This document shows, piece after piece, positions 5,509 to 8,522 of a stretch of 8,522 bases of DNA (positions within the stretch are counted from its first letter, which is position 1; every line of letters starts with the position of its first letter). The position numbers and the translations under genes were made by a program. Under the pieces are notes generated by a model, which saw only the letters and a list, made by a program, of their open reading frames with translations, had not been told where the DNA came from and did no database searches. This DNA comes from an uncultured Campylobacter sp. (lineage in GTDB: Bacteria > Campylobacterota > Campylobacteria > Campylobacterales > Campylobacteraceae). The stretch covers positions 1 through 8,522 of the forward strand of contig CALISV010000029.1 in the NCBI GenBank assembly GCA_938041615.1, read 5' to 3'.

Positions 5509-6912
5509 ATGTTTCGAGATGGTTTTTATAGCGCAGGCGAGGGTTTGGAGGCTTTGGGCTTTTGCTCAAATTTGAGAGGCGGAAAAACAGCGGCAAATTT
5601 GACGCCAAACTCGGCCCGCGCAAATGCCGCAAGCTTTGGCTTAAATTTGACTCATAAAACGGAGACAAATTTAACTCGCGCAAATTTAACCGAGCAAAAC
5701 GCGCTGGTAAATTTAAGCTCAAATCTAAGAGCGAGCAAGACGGCCGCGCTAAAAACGCTCGGGTTTTGCCAAAACGCGAGTCAAATTTACGCCAAAGATA
5801 AATTTGCCGAAACGAGCGTAAATTTAACCACAAACGAAGCAAATTCGGGCTGGTTTTCAAGGGATAAATTTAACGAAATCGCCGTGCGGGAGAGCGAACT
5901 TAGCGGCTTGCAAAACGCAAATTTAACGCAGATAAAAACCGTCGATATCCACTCGCATTTGCTTAGCGCGGACGTGAAATTCGACCGATTTTACGACAAG
6001 CTAGCGCTTGCGTTTTTCGCCAAAAAATTTGATATAAACAGGAGCGAGCTTATAAAAAACGGTTTTGAAGGCTACAAAAGCAACTTCGCGCGGCTGATTA
6101 AAAGCTCGAATTTCGTCCAAAAGTCCGTGGTTTTCGGCGTCGATGCGAAATTTGACGAGAGCGGAAACCTCGTACACAAGGACAAAACCGTCTGCGCCTC
6201 AAACGAGGATGTTTTTGCCTTTTACGAGCAAAATCCAAACGAGGTCGTGCCGTTTTTTAGCGTAAATCCAAACCGCAAAGACGCGCTAAATTTGATCGAA
6301 AAGTACCACAAAATGGGCTTTAAAGGCGGCAAGCTGCTGCACTCGTACTGGGAGACGGATCTAAACGACAAGCGATATGAGCCATATTTTAGGCTGCTTA
6401 GCGAGCTTGGGCTGCCGCTGGTGATCCACGTGGGCGACGAAAACTCGCTGGCGTCAAACAAGGCGCTTGAGAGCATCGAGCAGCTAAAATCCCCGCTAAA
6501 TCTGGGCTGCCGCATCGTCTGCGCTCACATGGGCGCCTCAAGCGACGGCGTTTTGTCCATGTTTTCGCGCGATCCGGAGAAACTAGGCGCCAACTACTTC
6601 ACGCTACTTCGTTGGCTGCGCGAATTTGACGGGCTTTACGCCGACGTTTCGGCGCTGCTTTGCATAAACAAGGCCCGCATCCTGCCGCACCTAAAAACCC
6701 AAACGCAAATCCACGACAAAATCCTTTTTGGCACCGATTTTCCCGTGCCTTTTAGCGTGATTTTAAGCAGCTACGACCTGCCGATGCGAGACCGCCTCGC
6801 GCTAAACCGCATCCAAAATCCGCTCGATCGCTACGTGCGCGCGATGAGTTTGTATTTTGGCGAGGATTCGCCGATTTTTAGTAACTATAAAAAGATTTTG
6901 GGAGATATTTAG
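5509..6912 (+). CDS. Amidohydrolase_2-type metal-dependent hydrolase with a long repeat-rich N-terminus
   Basis: A 467-residue protein. The catalytic TIM barrel covers about 143-467: His148 and His150 (VDIHSH) at the end of the first strand, Lys275 in FKGGKLL, His307 (VIHVGD), His340 (CAHMGA) and Asp410 (FGTDFP). These are the metal ligands and catalytic Asp expected in this superfamily, so an active hydrolase or decarboxylase is likely; the substrate cannot be told. Residues 1-142 are not part of the barrel. They are Asn-Leu-Thr rich, with seven N-L-T/S triplets (Asn30, 46, 54, 59, 68, 105, 138), two copies of SNLRxxKTAA (20-29, 71-80 by motif) and two of LGFC (16-19, 84-87). The start is supported by a near-consensus promoter and AAGGAG; no equally good start lies near residue 140. 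No signal peptide is seen, so it is probably cytoplasmic. It is divergent from the regulator gene. Confidence 0.85.
   Translation: MFRDGFYSAGEGLEALGFCSNLRGGKTAANLTPNSARANAASFGLNLTHKTETNLTRANLTEQNALVNLSSNLRASKTAALKTLGFCQNASQIYAKDKFAETSVNLTTNEANSGWFSRDKFNEIAVRESELSGLQNANLTQIKTVDIHSHLLSADVKFDRFYDKLALAFFAKKFDINRSELIKNGFEGYKSNFARLIKSSNFVQKSVVFGVDAKFDESGNLVHKDKTVCASNEDVFAFYEQNPNEVVPFFSVNPNRKDALNLIEKYHKMGFKGGKLLHSYWETDLNDKRYEPYFRLLSELGLPLVIHVGDENSLASNKALESIEQLKSPLNLGCRIVCAHMGASSDGVLSMFSRDPEKLGANYFTLLRWLREFDGLYADVSALLCINKARILPHLKTQTQIHDKILFGTDFPVPFSVILSSYDLPMRDRLALNRIQNPLDRYVRAMSLYFGEDSPIFSNYKKILGDI
5565..5936 (+). repeat. Cluster of AAATTT words inside a coding region
   Basis: About a dozen copies of AAATTTG, AAATTTA or close variants occur in this stretch, most read in the phase xxA-AAT-TTR and therefore giving Asn-Leu followed by Thr, Ser or Arg. 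A few are in other phases (Lys-Phe at GATAAATTTGCC, Gln-Ile-Tyr at 5791-5799). The same words fill the non-coding DNA just downstream of the gene, so the N-terminal extension resembles intergenic repeat sequence that has been kept open and translated. Confidence 0.65.
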
Positions 6913-6937
6913 GAGCAAATTTGACGATCGGCGCGCG

Positions 6938-6980
6938 AAATTTGACCCACAAATTTAAAAGCGAAAAATTTGCAAATTTT
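6938..6980. repeat. Two adjacent AAATTTG palindromes downstream of the hydrolase
   Basis: AAATTTG (6938-6944) pairs with CAAATTT (6950-6956) around a five-base loop. Just beyond, AAAATTTG and CAAATTTT (6965-6980) form a perfect 16-bp palindrome with no spacer. They lie 25-70 bases after the hydrolase stop and run into the terminator-like hairpin that follows. Function unknown; they may be by-products of the genome-wide AAATTTG excess. Confidence 0.55.
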
Positions 6981-7016
6981 AGGATAGCGGCTAAAATTTA
7001 AAGCCGAAATCCTAAA
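6978..7016. terminator. Terminator-like hairpin between convergent genes
   Basis: TTTAGGAT (6978-6985) pairs with ATCCTAAA (7009-7016), then a 2x2 internal loop, then CGGCT (6988-6992) with AGCCG (7002-7006) around a nine-base loop. On the plus strand TTTT follows at 7017-7020; on the minus strand a short T-rich tract follows slightly farther on. It lies 65 bases after the hydrolase stop and about 70 bases after the stop of the convergent TPM gene, so it could serve both. Confidence 0.6.
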
Positions 7017-7087
7017 TTTTAAAAGCAACTTCTACGGCAACGTTAAATTTGCGCGCTTTAAGCAAAGCAAACCTGCGCAAAAACAAA

Positions 7088-8143
7088 CTAGCTCCGTCTT
7101 TTGCGCCCTACTTTTTTCGTCCGTTTGGGATACGGCTCGTCGTCCGCGTCAAAATCCTTATCCTTAAGCATCCAATAAATCGCCGCAAAAATTACGCCAA
7201 ACAACAAAAACTCCGTAAGATAGTGCGACCCGCTACCTCGCAGTATGAGAAAGCATGCGATAAGGCCGCCAAGATACGAATACGATACCTTGCCCAAAAA
7301 GTTTCCAAGCTTAGCAAAGCCCAAATTTAAAGTGGCCGAAGCCAGCACAAATACTATAATCCCATAAAACAATCCCATTATAAAAATATAGCCCGGATCG
7401 GGAACGTAGGCTTCGTCGCTTTGCTCTATATCAAATTTTATCATCTTACGCCTAAAGGCCGTGCTCTGCACGGACTCATCGTCAAAACTAGGGTCGCTGC
7501 TAAGTATTTTACCTGCTAGATCTATGCTTTGCTCGGGCGTCCTTCCCGAAAATTCGTAAAACGCGGCTATTAGCTTGCCCTTCGTACTTTCATTGATGTT
7601 TAAGTCTTCTTTTATAAATTTTAGCAAAGCCTCCCGCGCTTTTAGCCCTTCGTAGCCTCTCTCGTATAAAATAGCCTCGGCAATCTTTTGTGCGCCTGCC
7701 TTGATGCCGCCGGATACATCGCCTTTAGCGAGTTTTGGGATTATGTCCCTGCTTATGATATCTTTACTTACCTCGTCTTTTAGTACGCCGATATATCCGC
7801 TTCCAGCCTCGATATATGCTTTTTTATCGTCCGTAACTACTATCAGCAAGGCTTTTTTGCCAAATATCCCCCACTTTCCGGCTAACTGCGCACCGTACCA
7901 CTCTAGCCCGTCTTTAGGGGTGCTGCTTATCGTGGCTACGATGATTTCAACCTTATCAAACCTCTCCTGAAAATGTAACATTTCATTTAACTCTTCTTTT
8001 TGGGCAGGACTTAACGCCCCGGCGCCGTCTGCTATTTTGCCGGTTAAAATCGGAAACTTCAAACGCTCATCTACCCCGGTCTTAGCGGCAAGAAGCGAAG
8101 CCGTAGTAAAAGCGTAAAACAAAATAATCAAAATGCGCTTCAT
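7088..8143 (-). CDS. TPM-domain (YgcG-type) membrane protein
   Basis: A 351-residue protein with an N-terminal signal peptide (about 1-20, MKRILIILFYAFTTASLLA). The TPM domain at about 30-160 is recognisable from FPILTGKIADGAGALS, the strand KALLIVVTDDKKAYIEAGSGY, and the segment ending IIPKLAKGDVSGGI. A helical linker (about 165-245) leads to three hydrophobic segments (about 250-273, 283-302, 307-327) and a short basic tail (KRTKKVGRKRRS). The TPM domain would face the periplasm and the tail the cytoplasm. TPM proteins have been tied to membrane-protein quality control, and related domains to phosphatase activity; which applies here is unknown. The tail lacks the Gly-rich end seen in the gene just upstream. 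The start is supported by AAGGA about five bases before the ATG. Confidence 0.85.
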   Translation of the reverse strand: MKRILIILFYAFTTASLLAAKTGVDERLKFPILTGKIADGAGALSPAQKEELNEMLHFQERFDKVEIIVATISSTPKDGLEWYGAQLAGKWGIFGKKALLIVVTDDKKAYIEAGSGYIGVLKDEVSKDIISRDIIPKLAKGDVSGGIKAGAQKIAEAILYERGYEGLKAREALLKFIKEDLNINESTKGKLIAAFYEFSGRTPEQSIDLAGKILSSDPSFDDESVQSTAFRRKMIKFDIEQSDEAYVPDPGYIFIMGLFYGIIVFVLASATLNLGFAKLGNFLGKVSYSYLGGLIACFLILRGSGSHYLTEFLLFGVIFAAIYWMLKDKDFDADDEPYPKRTKKVGRKRRS

Positions 8144-8176
8144 ATCTTTCCTTGATTTTTACGGATTTTAGTTAAA

Positions 8177-8182
8177 TTTATA
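8177..8182 (-). promoter_or_regulatory. Weak candidate -10 box for the TPM gene
   Basis: TATAAA on the minus strand about 33 bases before the ATG, with no recognisable -35. Offered because a terminator-like hairpin separates this gene from the one upstream, which would require its own promoter. Confidence 0.3.
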
Positions 8183-8292
8183 TTTGCGTATTTTTGGGCT
8201 ATTGGCGTAATTTAGCGGATTTAAAGCCGTTTGCTTGCTTGATTTTGGCTAAATCAGTCCCTTGCCGTTCGCTTTTTCTTTTGCGAATTTGC

Positions 8293-8325
8293 AAAAAGGC
8301 TAAAAGCCAAAACATTAGTTAGCCT
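8293..8325 (-). terminator. Candidate intrinsic terminator of the upstream Gly-rich-tail gene
   Basis: On the minus strand AGGCTAA (8325-8319) pairs with TTAGCCT (8303-8297), immediately followed by a U-run whose last base shares the stem edge (8297-8293). A shorter alternative stem, GGCT-TTT-AGCC, uses the same U-run. It lies about 100 bases beyond the stop at 8422. Confidence 0.5.
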
Positions 8326-8347
8326 CAAATTTATCGCAAACGGCAGC

Positions 8348-8373
8348 GCCGATACGACTAGGCTCGAATCGGC
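8348..8373. repeat. Compact hairpin with GCCGAT arms
   Basis: GCCGAT (8348-8353) pairs with ATCGGC (8368-8373), then one A-A mismatch and CGA (8355-8357) with TCG (8364-8366) around a six-base loop. No U-run follows on the minus strand. It may protect the 3' end of the Gly-rich-tail transcript or aid termination. Confidence 0.45.
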
Positions 8374-8421
8374 AAAATTTAGCAAGTCCTCCAAATTTGA
8401 CGCCAAATTTAAAGCGACAAT

Positions 8422-8522
8422 CTACCATCTACCGCTAGCTCCGCCTCCGCCAAAGCCTCCGCCCCCTCCGCTAAATCCGCCTCCCGAAGAGCTTCTGCCT
8501 CCTCCGCTAGAGCTACTACTAC
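8422..8522 (-). CDS. C-terminus of a probable TPM-domain (YgcG-type) protein, partial
   Basis: The last 32 complete codons before TAG (8424-8422) are visible; the gene continues past the right edge. The segment has a run of five serines, then Gly-rich sequence broken by Phe, ending in GGGGASGRW. This serine and glycine tail ending in a small-residue-Trp pattern is typical of YgcG/TPM-domain membrane proteins. The neighbouring gene on the same strand is also a TPM protein, which supports the call. In many bacteria such pairs sit next to a lemA gene, which would lie outside this window. The domain itself is not visible, so the call rests on tail and context. Confidence 0.65.
   Translation of the reverse strand, partial: SSSSSGGGRSSSGGGFSGGGGGFGGGGASGRW

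Larger units (their letters stand above)
8144..8421. other. Intergenic region rich in inverted repeats
   Basis: I see no open frame worth calling on either strand. It contains a nested set of inverted repeats: GCCGTTTGC (8226-8234) with GCAAACGGC (8336-8344), TTTTGGCT (8243-8250) with AGCCAAAA (8305-8312), and an inner hairpin TTTTGC/GCAAAA (8279-8284, 8291-8296). GCCGTTCGCTTTTT (from 8264) partly repeats the first arm. The set could be a folded RNA, a decayed repeat element, or overlapping transcription signals for the two minus-strand genes. Confidence 0.5.

Noticed and set aside
5662..5676. Bacterial N-glycosylation sequon (Glu52-Thr-Asn54-Leu-Thr56) in the hydrolase extension
   Set aside because: It fits the Campylobacter D/E-X-N-X-S/T rule, but the protein has no signal peptide or membrane segment, so the site should not meet PglB in the periplasm.
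5432..5860. Minus-strand open frame of 142 codons opposite the hydrolase N-terminus
   Set aside because: It would run across the hydrolase promoter and its composition (Leu, Asn, Arg, Ser) is simply the antisense reading of the AAATTT repeats.
5565..5936. Regularly recurring AAATTT words as a CRISPR-like array
   Set aside because: Repeats are only 6-8 bases, spacing is irregular, and the region is an open coding frame.
7049..7330. Plus-strand open frame of 93 codons over the end of the TPM gene
   Set aside because: Mostly antisense to the TPM gene's C-terminal membrane region, with no good start context and a highly basic composition typical of shadow frames.

Overview
The window looks like a chromosomal segment from a Campylobacterota bacterium, most likely a Campylobacter of the moderately GC-rich oral type (C. 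rectus, C. showae or C. curvus like). This is inferred from the extreme density of the words AAATTTG and AAATTTA in and between genes, from codon use, and from gene content. It cannot be proven without a database search.

Region 1 (1-1248, minus strand) is accessory-like. A 280-residue single-pass membrane or exported protein of unknown function, starting at TTG, is followed by a 43-codon small gene. After that comes the first 21 bases of another gene whose start region (ribosome site, TTG start, first five residues) copies that of the 280-residue gene. This suggests a tandem family running off the left edge. A perfect 13-bp hairpin separates the first two genes.

Region 2 (1249-5378, minus strand) is a two-gene operon: a MerR-type regulator overlapping by ATGA a 1160-residue fusion protein. 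The fusion joins an LplT-like lysophospholipid transporter, a PlsC acyltransferase and an acyl-ACP synthetase. Together these would carry lysophospholipid across the inner membrane and reacylate it in one polypeptide. A perfect 14-bp hairpin lies just past its stop.

Region 3 (5379-6912, plus strand) is a divergent gene with a near-consensus sigma70 promoter (TTGACA, 17 bp, TATGAT) and a perfect 13-bp inverted repeat around its -10 box. It encodes a metal-dependent hydrolase of the Amidohydrolase_2 type. Its catalytic barrel is preceded by about 140 residues of Asn-Leu-Thr-rich sequence that is largely AAATTT repeat read in frame. I consider this extension the most unusual thing in the window.

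Region 4 (6913-8522) holds a terminator-like hairpin between convergent genes, then a TPM-domain (YgcG-type) membrane protein on the minus strand. A 278-base intergenic stretch rich in inverted repeats follows, and then the glycine-rich C-terminus of a second protein that resembles the TPM/YgcG family and runs off the right edge.

No mobile element, tRNA, rRNA or CRISPR array was seen. No complete, clearly novel multi-gene system is evident. The best leads are the repeat-built hydrolase extension, the tandem TTG-start family at the left edge, and the regulator-coupled lipid-recycling fusion.
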